A stretch of 64,000 nucleotides of DNA, taken from the NCBI GenBank assembly GCA_039105265.1, contig JAPFFF010000006.1, positions 3,410,001-3,474,000 of the forward strand, written 5' to 3'. The translations under genes were made by a program, and so were the position numbers. The notes below the pieces were generated by a model. The model was given only the letters and a program-made list of their open reading frames with translations, was not told where the DNA came from and searched no databases. Below are positions 1 to 10,545 of this stretch, piece by piece; positions within the stretch are counted from its first letter, which is position 1, and each line of letters opens with the position of its first letter. The DNA is from Tritrichomonas musculus. Its lineage: Eukaryota; Parabasalia; Tritrichomonadida; Tritrichomonadidae.

Positions 1-216
1 TCGGTTTCACGCAAAAAATGCACAAAAAGCAAGAATAAATAATAACATGTATTTAATAAAATAATCAGATATATTTAAACAATTGCTATTTATTTTCTAA
101 ATTTCTTTGATAAATAATGATGCCAAAAATCAATCAAACTTTTATTTGACCTATTGCAAGGTGAATTTTTTTTTTTTTAAATTATTAGAATTCAGTTGCA
201 CTTCAAAGTATTAAAA

Positions 217-251
<35 letters not shown>

Positions 252-761
252 GAAATTATTATAGATAAATCAACTGGCTTAACAGCTATCTTGATGAATG
301 ATATCTCTACTAATGTTTTGTATCAATGTATTTAAGATAATTTTTTTATGGATATTTTAAATGATAAATGGTATCCATCTCTTTATATTTCAAAGATTTT
401 ATTATCCATATACATAACTTCAAAGTTCATAGTTATTGATATGAAAATTCTATCTTTTCCTAATTATTTTTTTTTATATAAGCTTTTTATGATTAATTAT
501 CTTGGAAAATATTAGCACATACACAATTTTAATAACAGAAATATTCATTAATTACTAATTTATTGAAATAATGACAAAATATATAAAAATAGAAAAGAAT
601 TTTCATTAAAAATTTTTATATTGAAAATTTCAATTGATGAAAAAATTTCCATTCAAATTAATGTAAATTTTAAAATGAATTAAAAAAATGTTGATCAACA
701 TGGAAAATTTAAGAAAAAAGACAATTTAAAGAATTATTCCAACTGATTTCATTTTTAATAT
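1..761. other. AT-rich stretch without a recognisable gene
   Basis: No coding segment could be supported on either strand. The stretch contains a long T run around 220-250 and otherwise simple A/T sequence. The last bases before 762 are the likely promoter and short 5' leader of the next gene, but no convincing initiator could be singled out. Confidence 0.6.
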
Positions 762-1865
762 ATGACAACAATCGATCTTGAGACCGTCAAAACTCATATT
801 CCAGAGATAATTTCTAATTATCTCAAAAGGGCATGTATCAAAGATTACAAGATCAATGAAGAAATAGAGCCAGAATATTATATGAGAGAGAATGAACCAC
901 AAGGTCTCCTTTTCATAAGTCAATTCAAACAACTTGACTTGATCCCAATAATTGAAGGAATTGCAGACAAACTTCCAGAGATGGACATTGCACGTGGCTG
1001 TATTTCAGGATATTTCATTGGATTACTTGGAGAAAGAGGTTTTGTAACAAGAAAAAGCACAATTGCTCTTCTTGATTTTTTCATCAAGATTGTTGATTTG
1101 TGCATTTCATTCAAATCATTCAAAAATGAAACAATCAATAATCTTTGCACTTTACATGCAGATGAATATAAAGCATCATTGCAAATGCCACTTCTTTCAA
1201 CAGCAGTAATGTCACGAATCACAACATCAAGAGAATATCGTGATTACTTACGTGAAAAGCCAGAATTGTCACACAAAATTTGTTCAATTGCAAGTGAATA
1301 TGGAAACACAACGTACATTCCAAGTGTTCTTAACATGGCTGAAAAAGAAAGAGTTATCATTCTTAATCTCGAATTAAACAAAGGATGCGAAGTTGAAATT
1401 GAACAAATGGACAACAATTTTCAATTGTTCACTTGGTTCCAAATGGAACTTTATCATAACGGTCTTCTTCAAGATTATGGTGTCACTGATTTCAATTACA
1501 ACGAATCTGTTGACAACTTGATTCATAGAAGAAATGGCACAGATGATGAATTATCAATGTTCTCATCAATGGTGCTTGAGAAAGCTTACTTCGGTTATTA
1601 CCAATATTCTGCAAGATATTTGAACAAGGAAGGCAAAATTGAATATAACAAGTTTGATATTGTATGTGGAGAATCTAATATTTATGAGGTTCCAAAATTA
1701 AATGACAAATTCATCATCTTATTATCAACACCAATTCGTTCACATTACTGGAACGGCGCAAACATCGGAGGAGTTCACTTTAGCTTAAGACCAAAAATGA
1801 AAATAATCAGACAATTAAATCAAAGCGAAATAGATGAATGGAAAAACAAAATAGAACAAAAATAA
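762..1865 (+). CDS. Uncharacterised 367-aa protein
   Basis: An uninterrupted 367-codon frame starts at the first ATG after an AT-rich leader and ends with a Lys-rich tail. I do not recognise the family. The N-terminal two thirds look helical, with alternating charged and hydrophobic stretches and no signal peptide or membrane segment. The C-terminal third (about residues 270-350) has several aromatic-rich strands, including YFGYYQYSARY and RSHYWNGANIGG, which suggest a beta-rich domain. Codon use and internal GC are clearly higher than the flanks, so this is a real gene rather than a chance frame. It lies 179 bp before the left end of the transposon nest and appears to belong to the unique host sequence. 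A cytoplasmic protein is the default inference; no catalytic motif was found. Confidence 0.8.
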   Translation: MTTIDLETVKTHIPEIISNYLKRACIKDYKINEEIEPEYYMRENEPQGLLFISQFKQLDLIPIIEGIADKLPEMDIARGCISGYFIGLLGERGFVTRKSTIALLDFFIKIVDLCISFKSFKNETINNLCTLHADEYKASLQMPLLSTAVMSRITTSREYRDYLREKPELSHKICSIASEYGNTTYIPSVLNMAEKERVIILNLELNKGCEVEIEQMDNNFQLFTWFQMELYHNGLLQDYGVTDFNYNESVDNLIHRRNGTDDELSMFSSMVLEKAYFGYYQYSARYLNKEGKIEYNKFDIVCGESNIYEVPKLNDKFIILLSTPIRSHYWNGANIGGVHFSLRPKMKIIRQLNQSEIDEWKNKIEQK

Positions 1866-2650
1866 AATAAATAAAAATTGTATTGTATATTAATATAATC
1901 CAAATTTGATTTATTTAGGGTTTAACTTTTTTTGAAAAAATCAAATCAATTTGACAATTTTATTTTGAAATTCAAAAATAACACAAAATTTGCCATAGAT
2001 TATATATTTTTTTTTCCCAAAAAATAATTTATATCTATCTAAAGCAGGAATGGTCAACGTTGAAAAAATTGATAACGGAGAGACCGTTTAAAAGTTCTTC
2101 GTTATCAACATTGTCAACGTTGAAATGATGTCAACGTCAACGTGGCAAATGACATTGAAAATGATCGTCCAAAAATATGTCACTTTTTAACTTTTTTCAA
2201 TTTCAATTCAACGAATTGAAGTCAAAGTTACATTTTAATATTTTTACATGAAAATAGAATTGCTCATAATGAACAAATACTAATTAATTTTGAATTAGAA
2301 TATTATTGCTTTTACACTCTTCATTATTCTTAAAATTTAATCATACTCTTGCTTTTGTAATTATTTTATTAAATTTTGTTCCACCGATCAGCTGTGGAGT
2401 ATATAGATATATTATTTTTTTTAACTCATTCACTTTTTTCTCTCAATTTCATTCAAAAAAATAACGTATCAGAAAATTAAAAAGCGAGCAGGGTGCAATT
2501 TAATTATTTTATCAGAATATTTCCCCGATAATGTATCAGAAAATTAATAAAAAAATAAATAATTTTCTGATAATAATAATAAGAAAAAAAAAAAAAAAAA
2601 AAAAATAATTAATTAATTTTATTAATTGCTATTTAAAAATGAATAGGAAA

Positions 2651-2920
2651 TCATTTTGAAAGTAATTTCTCAATTTCCTGATTTTCAGAATAGTCGATTG
2701 GTTTTTTTCCATGACTATCTTCAATATTAATATCAATCTCTTTCTTTTCAAGCAAAAGCTTTATTATATCAAGATTTCCTATTTCAACTGCAAGGTGCAA
2801 TACTATCTTTTGCTCAATTTGATATTCTCCTGAGAGTTTTTGAATTTCATTGAAAGATATGATTTTAAATTTTATAAAAAGGTATAAAAATATATCCAAG
2901 ATTGATGTCAAGTTTGTCAT
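2651..2920 (-). CDS. Terminal ankyrin unit of the first DUF3447 locus
   Basis: Frame on the minus strand that ends the ankyrin array downstream of the DUF3447 head at 5742-6941. It contains one ankyrin unit (HLAVEIGNLDIIKLLLEKK, then DINIEDSHGKKPIDYS) and a short closing helix ending in LLSK. Unlike the eight internal units, this one runs straight through the D-I-N position into the next turn, as a normal ankyrin repeat does, with no spacer. It is therefore probably the last exon or the 3' end of the same transcription unit. The N-terminal part of the frame (about residues 1-35) is spacer sequence and probably not protein. Whether it is joined to the head by splicing is unproven. Confidence 0.55.
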   Translation of the reverse strand: MTNLTSILDIFLYLFIKFKIISFNEIQKLSGEYQIEQKIVLHLAVEIGNLDIIKLLLEKKEIDINIEDSHGKKPIDYSENQEIEKLLSK

Positions 2921-5468
2921 TCGTTAATAAAAGTTTCTCAATTTCAATGTTTTCTTTTTCAACGGCCAAATATAATGCTGTCTTATAAATTATTATTATA
3001 TCAAAATTTCATTGAAAGATATAATTTTGAATTTCATTGAAAGATATAATTTTGAATTTCATTGAATGATATGATTTTGAATTCTATTGAAAGATATGAT
3101 TTTGAATTTTATCGAAAGACATGATTTGGAATCCAATTGAAAGATATGATTTTGAATTATATTGAAAGATATGATTCTGAATTTCATTGAAAGACATGAT
3201 TTTGAATCCAATTGAAGAATATGATTCTGAATTTCATTGAAAGATATAATTTTGAATTATATTGAAAGATATAATTTTGAATGTCATTAAATGATATAAT
3301 TTTGAATGCAATTGAAAGATATAATTTTGAATGTAATTGAATTATATATTCTTCAATTTTATAAAAAGTTATAAAAATATATCCAAGATTGATGTCAAGT
3401 TTGTCATTCGTTAATAAAAGTTTCACAATTTCAATGTTTTCTTTTTCAACGGCCAAATATAATACTGTCTTATAAATTATTATTATATCAAAATTTCATT
3501 GAAAGATATGATTTTGAATTTCATTGAAAGATATAATTTTGAATTTCATTGAATGATATAATTTTGAATTTTATTGAATGATATGATTTTGAATTCTATT
3601 GAAAGATATGATTTTGAATTTTATCGAAAGACATGATTTTGAATCCAATTGAAAGATATGATTTTGAATTATATTGAAAGATATGATTCTGAATTTCATT
3701 GAAAGATATGATTTTGAATGTAATTGAATATATGATTTTGAATGTCATTGAAAGATATGATTTTCAATTTGATTGAAATATGTGATTTTGAATGTAATTG
3801 AATGATATGATTTTCAATTTTATAAAAAGTTATAAAAATATATCCAAGATTGATGTCAAGTTTTTCATTCGTTAATAAAAGTTTCACAATTTCAATATTT
3901 TCTTTTTCAACGGCCAAATATAATGCTGTCTTATAAATTATTATTATATCAAAATTTCATTGAAAGATATGATTTTGAATTTCATTGAAAGATATAATTT
4001 TGAATTTCATTGAAAGATATAATTTTGAATTTCATTGAATGATATGATTTTGAATTCTATTGAAAGATATGATTTTGAATTTTATCGAAAGACATGATTT
4101 TGAATCCAATTGAAAGATATGATTTTTAATTTGATTGAAATATGTGATTTTGAATGTAATTGAATGATATATTCTTCAATTTTATAAAAAGGTATAAAAA
4201 TATATCCAAGATTGATGTCAAGTTTGTCATTCGTTAATAAAAGTTTCACAATTTCAATGTTTTCTTTTTCAACGGCCAAATATAATGCTGTCTTATAAAT
4301 TATTATTATATCAAAATTTCATTGAAAGATATGATTTTGAATTTTATTGAAAGATATAATTTTGAATTTCATTGAATGACATGATTTAAAATTTTATTGA
4401 AAGATATGTTTTACAATTTTATTGAAAGATATGATTTTGAATTTTATCGAAAGACATGATTTTGAATCCAATTGAAAGATATGATTTTGAATCCAATTGA
4501 AGAATATGATTCTGAATTTCATTGAAAGATATGGTTTTCAATTTTATAAAAAGTTATAAAAATATATCCAAGATTGATGTCAAGTTTGTCATTCGTTAAT
4601 AAAAGTTTCACAATTTCAATGTTTTCTTTTTCAACGGCCAAATATAATGCTGTCTTATAAATTATTATTATATCAAAATTTCATTGAAAGATATAATTTT
4701 GAATTCCATTGAAAGATATAATTTTGAATTTCATTGAATGACATGATTTTGAATGTAATTGAAATATATGATTTTGAATTTTATTGAAAGATATGGTTTT
4801 GAATTTCATTGAAAGATATGATTTTAAATTATATAAAAAGGTATGAAAAATATATCCAAGATTAATGTCAAGTTTGTCATTCGTTAATAAAAGTTTGATG
4901 ATTTCAATGTTTTCCTTTTCAACGGCCAAATATAATGCTGTCTTATAAAATATTATTATATCAAAATTCCATTGAAAGATATAATTTTGAATTTCATTGA
5001 AAGACATGATTTTGAATGTAATTGAAAGATATAATTTTGAATGTCATTGAAAGATTTGATTTTGAATGTAATTGAATGATATATTCTTCAATTTTATAAA
5101 AAGGTATAAAAATATATCCAAGATTGATGTCAAGTTTGTCATTCGTTAATAAAAGTTTCACAATTTCAATGTTTTCTTTTTCAACGGCCAAATATAATGC
5201 TGTAATATAAATTATTATTATATCAAAATTTCATTGAAAGATATAATTTTGAATTTCATTGAAAGATATAATTTTGAATTCTATTGAAAGATATAATTTT
5301 GGATGTTATAAAAAAATTTGATTTTGAATGTAATTGAATTATATATTCTTCAATTTTATAAAAAGTTATAAAAATATATCCAAGATTGATGTCAAGTTTG
5401 TCATTCGTTAATAAAAGTTTCACAATTTCAATGTTTTCTTTTTCAACGGCCAAATATAATGCTGTCTT
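2895..5468 (-). repeat. Array of eight near-identical ankyrin units
   Basis: Eight copies of a unit of about 90 nt, each encoding T-A-L-Y-L-A-V-E-K-E-N-I-E-I-V-K followed by LLLTNDKLDINLG, lie on the minus strand at about 2895-2985, 3383-3472, 3844-3933, 4206-4295, 4568-4656, 4856-4945, 5118-5206 and 5380-5468. They differ by only a few bases, which suggests recent duplication or homogenisation. Each is about 28 codons, five short of a full ankyrin repeat; the missing beta-turn residues fall where the spacer sits. The array belongs behind the DUF3447 head at 5742-6941. The spacers contain stops in most frames, so continuous translation is not possible. Confidence 0.8.
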
Positions 5469-5740
5469 ATAAATTATTATTATATCAAAATTTCATTGAA
5501 AGATATGATTTTGAATTTCATTGAAAGATATAATTTTGAATTTTATTGAATGATATGATTTTGAATTCTATTGAAAGATATGATTTTGAATTTTATCGAA
5601 AGATATAATTTTGAATCCAATTGAAAGATATGATTTTGAATTTCATTGAAAGATATAATTTTGAATTTCATTGAATGATATGATTTTGAATGGTATTGAT
5701 TAATATATTTTAAATTATATTAAAAGTTCATTTAAACAAA
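2989..5740. repeat. 25-bp minisatellite filling the ankyrin spacers
   Basis: Between the ankyrin units run tandem copies of a 25-bp word, plus-strand form ATTTCATTGAAAGATATAAT plus TTTGA. Variants change ATAAT to ATGAT, or TTTCATT to TCTATT, CCAATT or GTAATT. Each spacer has several copies in different order. Because 25 is not a multiple of three, successive copies are read in rotating frames, giving peptides of the kind FKIISFNEIQNHIFQ. The same word family continues up to the end of the DUF3447 head. Confidence 0.85.
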
Positions 5741-5741
5741 A

Positions 5742-6941
5742 TTAAATAATTATCAAATGAAATTGTATTAACAGAGTATGAATAATTTCTTTTTGGTTTA
5801 TATCTATATCTTTGCCTTTCAAAAGTTTATCAACAAATTCACAATGATCGTACTTGCACAAGTTGCAAAATGATGATTCACTAATAGATTCGATTTTCAA
5901 AAAGGCGAAATTATAATATTTGATAGATTTTTTGATTGTATCAATGAAATTTTCTTTTTCATATTGTAAGAAGTTGTTTATGAAGTAATTTGCAATGTCG
6001 TTGTGGTGGCATTTGATTGACTCATAAAAGACTTGTTTGTATGACTTATATTTTAATTCAACATGATTGTCTTCCAGAAAGTGAATTATTTCTGAATTTT
6101 GACCATGAATGGCCAAAGGCCACAACGATGGTGTTAATTCAACACCTTCAAGTCGTAAGTGGTTAAATATTTGAATTGAGCCAAAAAATACAGCATACTC
6201 AATCAATGAAAATTCATCAGCTTTTTGATTTGACTTTTCATGTTTTTTAAGTAAAAATGAATTTGTTTCATAAATTGATGGTCGAATTTTTGCATTAAGT
6301 GAAACACCATTTCGAGTAACGTATACAATAAATTCTGTAATCATGTCCTTTCTAATCAATTCACAAATTTGGCTGTCATTTTCACCTTCCTTTCGTTTTT
6401 CATAAAGGTTTTCCGGCAATTCTTTCTTTAGCTCTTCAACCCATCCATTTTTTTCTAATTTCCAAATTTTTGGATCATATTTTGGGAACCATTTTTCATT
6501 GATGAATGGCTGAATTTCTGGCTGAAAATACTGCGGGTATTTGGCTTCTATGTATTTGTCTGTATTTGTGATTTTTTGAGCTATATGTCCATCAATAACC
6601 ATTATTTGTTGTTCAATGAGAAATAAAAGAATCCTTTTGCTGCTCTTAAAAATTTTGAATATTTCAGAATTTGAAAAATGTTTTTTAATATCTTCTTTGA
6701 AAATGAGTAAAATTTTTTCGATTTTACTGAAAAAATTGGGAAAACGGTGGTGGTTATTCCCGATTTTTGAAATTAAGTGTAGTAATGATAAAAGAATATA
6801 ATGGTTATCACTTATAATTGAATTATTTAATTTATCTTCGATTAATAGAAGATTTTCATCTGTCCTGGCTTCTTCTTCAAGAAAGTTCAGAATGTTTTCT
6901 TGGATCTCCTTCATCATGTCCAAGTATTCCTGAGAACTCAT
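5742..6941 (-). CDS. DUF3447-type ankyrin-associated protein, head segment
   Basis: An uninterrupted 399-codon frame. It starts with a helical region (MSSQEYLDMMKEIQENILNF) and continues with the hallmark blocks of the trichomonad DUF3447 family: GNNHHRFPNFFSKIEKIL, KRILLFLIEQQ, KRKEGENDSQICELIRKD, and the repeat-like core YAVFFGSIQIFNHLRLEGVE / LWPLAIHGQNSEIIHFLEDN / SIKCHHNDIANYF. The last part, CKYDHCEFVDKLL followed by DIDINQK, is the first half of an ankyrin unit, after which the frame runs into spacer and stops. The start is supported by alignment with the two sister genes in this window, which begin at the same helix. The family is probably a cytoplasmic protein-binding scaffold. The gene lies inside the 2045-10323 transposon-bounded segment. 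Confidence 0.85.
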   Translation of the reverse strand: MSSQEYLDMMKEIQENILNFLEEEARTDENLLLIEDKLNNSIISDNHYILLSLLHLISKIGNNHHRFPNFFSKIEKILLIFKEDIKKHFSNSEIFKIFKSSKRILLFLIEQQIMVIDGHIAQKITNTDKYIEAKYPQYFQPEIQPFINEKWFPKYDPKIWKLEKNGWVEELKKELPENLYEKRKEGENDSQICELIRKDMITEFIVYVTRNGVSLNAKIRPSIYETNSFLLKKHEKSNQKADEFSLIEYAVFFGSIQIFNHLRLEGVELTPSLWPLAIHGQNSEIIHFLEDNHVELKYKSYKQVFYESIKCHHNDIANYFINNFLQYEKENFIDTIKKSIKYYNFAFLKIESISESSFCNLCKYDHCEFVDKLLKGKDIDINQKEIIHTLLIQFHLIII

Positions 6942-7489
6942 GATCTTTATTAAAAATTATTTTAAATTTATATTCAAATGTCTGCCCATTATTTTTTTTC
7001 TCAATTTATTTGACAAAAAATATTTATTTCAATTTTAAAAAGCTTTTTCATTTCTTTTCAATTTAAACATAAAAATTTTTGATTTTTCATTAATTGACAA
7101 GAATCAGTTCAGTATGCAGACATTTTCATGAGAATTCGCCAATAATCTAATTCGACTGTGCTTTTTATTGCTCTTGATGTCAAATTAAAGATTCAAAAAT
7201 TATAATTATTGATAAACCATCTTGCAATTTGAAGTTACGCTTGGATTTTTATCCATACACCATTATACTTTTTTAATTTTTAATAGTATTTTTACCTGTA
7301 ACAATACCTGCCATGAATTTATTTTCATTTTTTAGGTTAATAATTCGTGCGCTGGCTACAATTTCAGCATACTAAGTTGTCTATTGAAATAAAATTTATA
7401 ATCTTTTTGAATTTTAAATTGAACACGCTCGCATGATAGTTTTTTTGATAACAATTCTTTAAGTTCTTTGTTGTCTAAAAAAACTATCA

Positions 7490-7680
7490 AATTATGATAT
7501 GCTGAATTTTCTTACAGCACTCAAAGAAGCTTTATGCGATGTACAACTAACACCCTGATGCTGAAGAGAGGAGGCAGCATGGATGAGTCTCTTCAGTACT
7601 ACAAAATGACAGCTGCCTGAGGTCATAAAAAAGCAAGTGATGCAAACAACAGACTGAAACAATCAAGCATGTAAAAAAAT
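7490..7680 (+). pseudogene. Sel1-repeat relic
   Basis: A short plus-strand segment reads GGSMDESLQYYKMTAA, then a stop, then GHKKASDANNRLKQ. This matches the helix-turn-helix pattern of a Sel1 repeat (YYKxAAxxGHxxA). It has in-frame stops and no upstream partner, so it is a fragment of a Sel1-repeat gene, possibly a Sel1-kinase as is common in trichomonads. Confidence 0.5.
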
Positions 7681-7729
7681 TATGTTGAATATAGAATTCT
7701 ACATTTATGTTTTTATTTTAAACTTCTCT

Positions 7730-8360
7730 TTCATAGGACAAAGTCCAGCCATATTCTTGTCCACTATGTATTTCAGTTATCTTTTCACTTCCTGTTCAAA
7801 ACATCCAATTTGATATTGCTTTTTTTTGGCCATCACAATCTGTTGTAATTGTTCTGTTTTCAACACTCTCAATTAGATAAATACGAAAATGTGTGTGTCT
7901 TCCATTGCATGGATGATACCCAAACAAAGAACGATCATCTGTGCCTTTCTGAACATGGATGATTCCCAATTTGCTTTCTAATTTAAGTACTTCAAACGAA
8001 CTTTGTCAATTTGAAGTTGTGAATTTTTCTGAGGAGGATCTTTGTTGTTCTCATCGATTCTCTCGATTTTAGACTTGTTGTACTCGTTTGCCTTGACTAG
8101 GGCCTCATTTTTCTTTTCGAATGTAAGGTGATCGTCTTCCACTTTTTCTCTCTTTAAAGACTCGATTTTTTTCTCATTGTCCTTGCAACATCCTGCGAAT
8201 CTTACGATCTCATCGAGGTTGTCCCAGGTGTCCCTCGTGTAAGGACAACCTCACTAGTGATTCCGAACTATGTTCAAGAAGGTGGACCTTCCTCACCAAT
8301 ATTGAGAGCACTTTTGAGGGCTTCTACGATCTCATTGCAATTTGTGAAAATGTTGGCGCG
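7730..8360 (-). pseudogene. Coiled-coil gene relic of unknown family
   Basis: On the minus strand several out-of-frame pieces follow one another. They are a lead piece (IFTNCNEIVEALKSALNIG), a Lys/Glu-rich coiled coil (WDNLDEIVRFAGCCKDNEKK onward), and a tail piece with SKLGIIHVQKGTDDRSLFGY, HTHFRIYLIESVENRTITT and EIHSGQEYGW. The base composition is coding-like but stops and frame changes break it at several places. I do not recognise the tail domain. It is a decayed host gene inside the transposon nest. Confidence 0.5.
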
Positions 8361-8494
8361 AATACTATAATGGTCACATTACATGACTCCACTTTGGACA
8401 AATTCATTCGAAAAAGCTTAGTTGATGACTGTTAAGAAGGATTTTACATCACGTCGTAAAAAATCGTAAAGATTGGAGCAAATTTCATTATTAT

Positions 8495-8938
8495 TAGACC
8501 TTTTTATAAAAAGAAATTTTTTTTGTGATAAAGTATACTTTTTAGCGATAATGTCCACTTTTTCAAAAAAAAAAAAAAAAAAGAACATTTTCACTTAAGC
8601 AAATGAATCCTAGGCTTTTGTGTCCGAAATTTTTTATATTCAAAAAGTTAAAAAAAGTATCCAAAAATATCCAATTTGGATACTTTTCGGACATTTTTCG
8701 AAACTTTTTGAGAAAAAAAATTTCGGACACAAAAGCCTAGAATGAATCTTTAAATCTGAAAAATAAACTGATAAAACATAATTTATAATAGCACAAATAT
8801 ATTATATGCTTGTCTAGAATCATATAACATTGGTTTTAAATAATAATTCTAATTGCTTTGCGTTTTTATGAAAAAGTGATCATTATCGCTAAAAAGTATT
8901 CTTTATCGCAAAAAAATTTCTTTTTATAAAAAGGTCTA
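8495..8938. mobile_element. MITE with about 65-bp inverted ends
   Basis: The left end TAGACCTTTTTATAAAAAG plus AAATTTTTTTTGTGATAAAG is repeated in inverted form at the right end (GCGATAATG-type words and CTTTTTATAAAAAGGTCTA). The arms cover about 8495-8560 and 8870-8938. No coding capacity. A TA flank is possible, and no longer target duplication is clear. It is interrupted by the 131-bp element at 8610-8740. Confidence 0.7.
8610..8740. mobile_element. 131-bp palindromic hAT-like MITE
   Basis: Starts CTAGGCTTTTGTGTCCGAAA and ends with the exact inverse; most of the interior also pairs (TTGGATACTTTT words). The flanks AATGAATC at 8602-8609 and 8741-8748 are identical 8-bp target duplications. 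It sits inside the MITE at 8495-8938, so it is the younger insertion. Confidence 0.8.
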
Positions 8939-9050
8939 TTATAAATAATAATATGATCATTTATGTTTGAATTAATGCTTTAGTTTCTTAATAAAATACG
9001 AATAATTTCAATAAATTTCAGTATTAAAAGAAAAGAATTCATTTCTTTGA

Positions 9051-10323
9051 CAGGGTTGGCTCGTTGTCAACGTTACCTTCGTTATTTCAACGTCAACGAT
9101 CAACGATAAGTGTTTCGTTGAAATTGATCGTCCAAAAAAATGGAACTTTTTTATTTCTATCGTCGTTGATTTACAATTAAATTATCATTTCTGTAACATA
9201 TATATATTTGGTATTTATATAGATATGATATTGATATATACTAATTTTTTTCAAAATAATAATACTTTATTAAATCATACCAAATATAAATTGAATCGAT
9301 AAAGTTTTTTTTCAGAAAAAGTTATCTCTCAAAAAAATTCAACTTTTCAATAAGCATAACATAGGTCGGCCAAAATAACGTATTTGTCAAAAACATAAAG
9401 CGAAATTTTAAAAAACGCTAGAAACTTCCCAAACTTATATATTTGTTTCATGAAAATATGATTAAGAAAACATCTAAATTTGGTGGAAATTCTTGAGTTG
9501 GATTTTTTTTTATCATCATTTTTTGGAAATTTGAATTTAAAATAATTATATCCTGCTATATATTAAATTCAAATGTAATTTTATTATTTTCTTTATTTAT
9601 ATATTATATATAATATATATAAATATAATAATAATTTAGAAATATTTATTATTCATCAGTGAATTGATGGAAAAAATTTAATACAATTTAAGAAAAAATA
9701 GAAGATCAAATTTCTTTTTTATTTTTATTTTATTATATTATAAAAACTTATACAACAACAAAAGTCGACTTAAAAATGAAAAAGAAGAAGAAAATCTTAA
9801 AGGAAATTATCCCAAACTTTTTCAAAAAGAATTGAATTTTGTAATTTTTAAAAATGCATTTTTCATGTTAAATAAAATAAATAAATATTTATTAATGATT
9901 AGACTAAATTTAATATAATATTATAGATATAGATAAACATAAATGATTATCTTTCTTTATGATAATTATAGGATATATTAATATTATTTATTTTAAAGAA
10001 AATACATAAATTTCACAAAACTCAACTCAAGAAATTGGATGAAACTTGGTAAACAGAATATGTAGATATCATATAATATTATATATCAAATAGAAGATAT
10101 TCCTACGTTTTTTTATTTTTTTTGACAAAACTCGTTATTCTGGCCGACCTATAGCATAACGTTAATTTAATTCATTGATTCAACATTATTTCAACGTTAA
10201 CATGCCGTTATGACCAAATTGAAACGGTTATAATAAATGGCCTTAATGTCGTTGACGTTGACATTCAATTCAACGATGTAACATTTTGTTCAACGATTAT
10301 AACGTCAACGTTGGCCAACCATG
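9051..10323. mobile_element. hAT-like end-repeat region with a second left end
   Basis: At 9051 a second left-type end starts CAGGGTTGGCTCGTTGTCAA and continues with CAACGTCAACG words and the block GATCGTCCAAAAAAATGGAA. That block also follows the left end at 2045 (there GATCGTCCAAAAATATG, near 2163). It faces the right end at 10323. Without the nested 792-bp insert it would form a MITE of about 480 bp. Its left flank TTCTTTGA does not match the bases after 10323, so the right end more likely pairs with 2045. Confidence 0.5.
9361..10152. mobile_element. Nested 792-bp hAT-like MITE
   Basis: Ends are ATAGGTCGGCCAAAATAACG and its inverse (CGTTATTCTGGCCGACCTAT, one position different). Identical 8-bp flanks AGCATAAC lie at 9353-9360 and 10153-10160. 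Subterminal blocks around 9480-9505 (GGAAATTCTTGAGTTGGA) and 10018-10050 (ACTCAACTCAAGAAATTGGA) also pair, making the element partly foldback. No coding frame. Confidence 0.8.
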
Positions 10324-10545
10324 ATCTAAAGAATAATTAAATAATGGTGATCTTATAAATTCAATTTTGAAGTTTTTTAAGTTTTGGTACTATTAAATAT
10401 ACATCATAATTATTCATTAAAGATATCCCAAAAGAATTTTGGTTAACCATATTGCATTGATATAGAAACAAATGATATATTTATTAAATTCAATGAGGTC
10501 TCTCAAATTTTGTATAATTTGAATTCAAAAATATCTTTTGCAATA

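Larger units (their letters stand above)
2045..10323. mobile_element. Composite hAT-like segment, 8.3 kb, with 8-bp flanking duplication
   Basis: The left end begins CAGGAATGGTCAACGTTGA at 2045. The right end, read on the minus strand from 10323, begins CATGGTTGGCCAACGTTGA. These match at 15 of 19 positions, and both are followed by more copies of AACGTTGA/CGTCAACG words. The bases just outside are identical on both sides: ATCTAAAG at 2037-2044 and 10324-10331. Eight-base target duplications are typical of hAT elements. Between the ends are the DUF3447 gene and ankyrin array (2651-6941), gene relics (7.5-8.4 kb) and smaller elements. No transposase frame was seen, so it would be non-autonomous. 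A second left-end-like sequence at 9051 means the segment could be a smaller element opened by later insertions or recombination rather than one mobile unit. Confidence 0.5.

Noticed and set aside
2989-5740. Possible CRISPR array (regular repeats of about 25 bp)
   Set aside because: The repeats are directly tandem without unique spacers, and the interval is broken by ankyrin-coding units; the context is eukaryotic.
2045-10323. A transposase gene inside the hAT-like segment
   Set aside because: No frame with hAT-type dimerisation or catalytic motifs was found on either strand.
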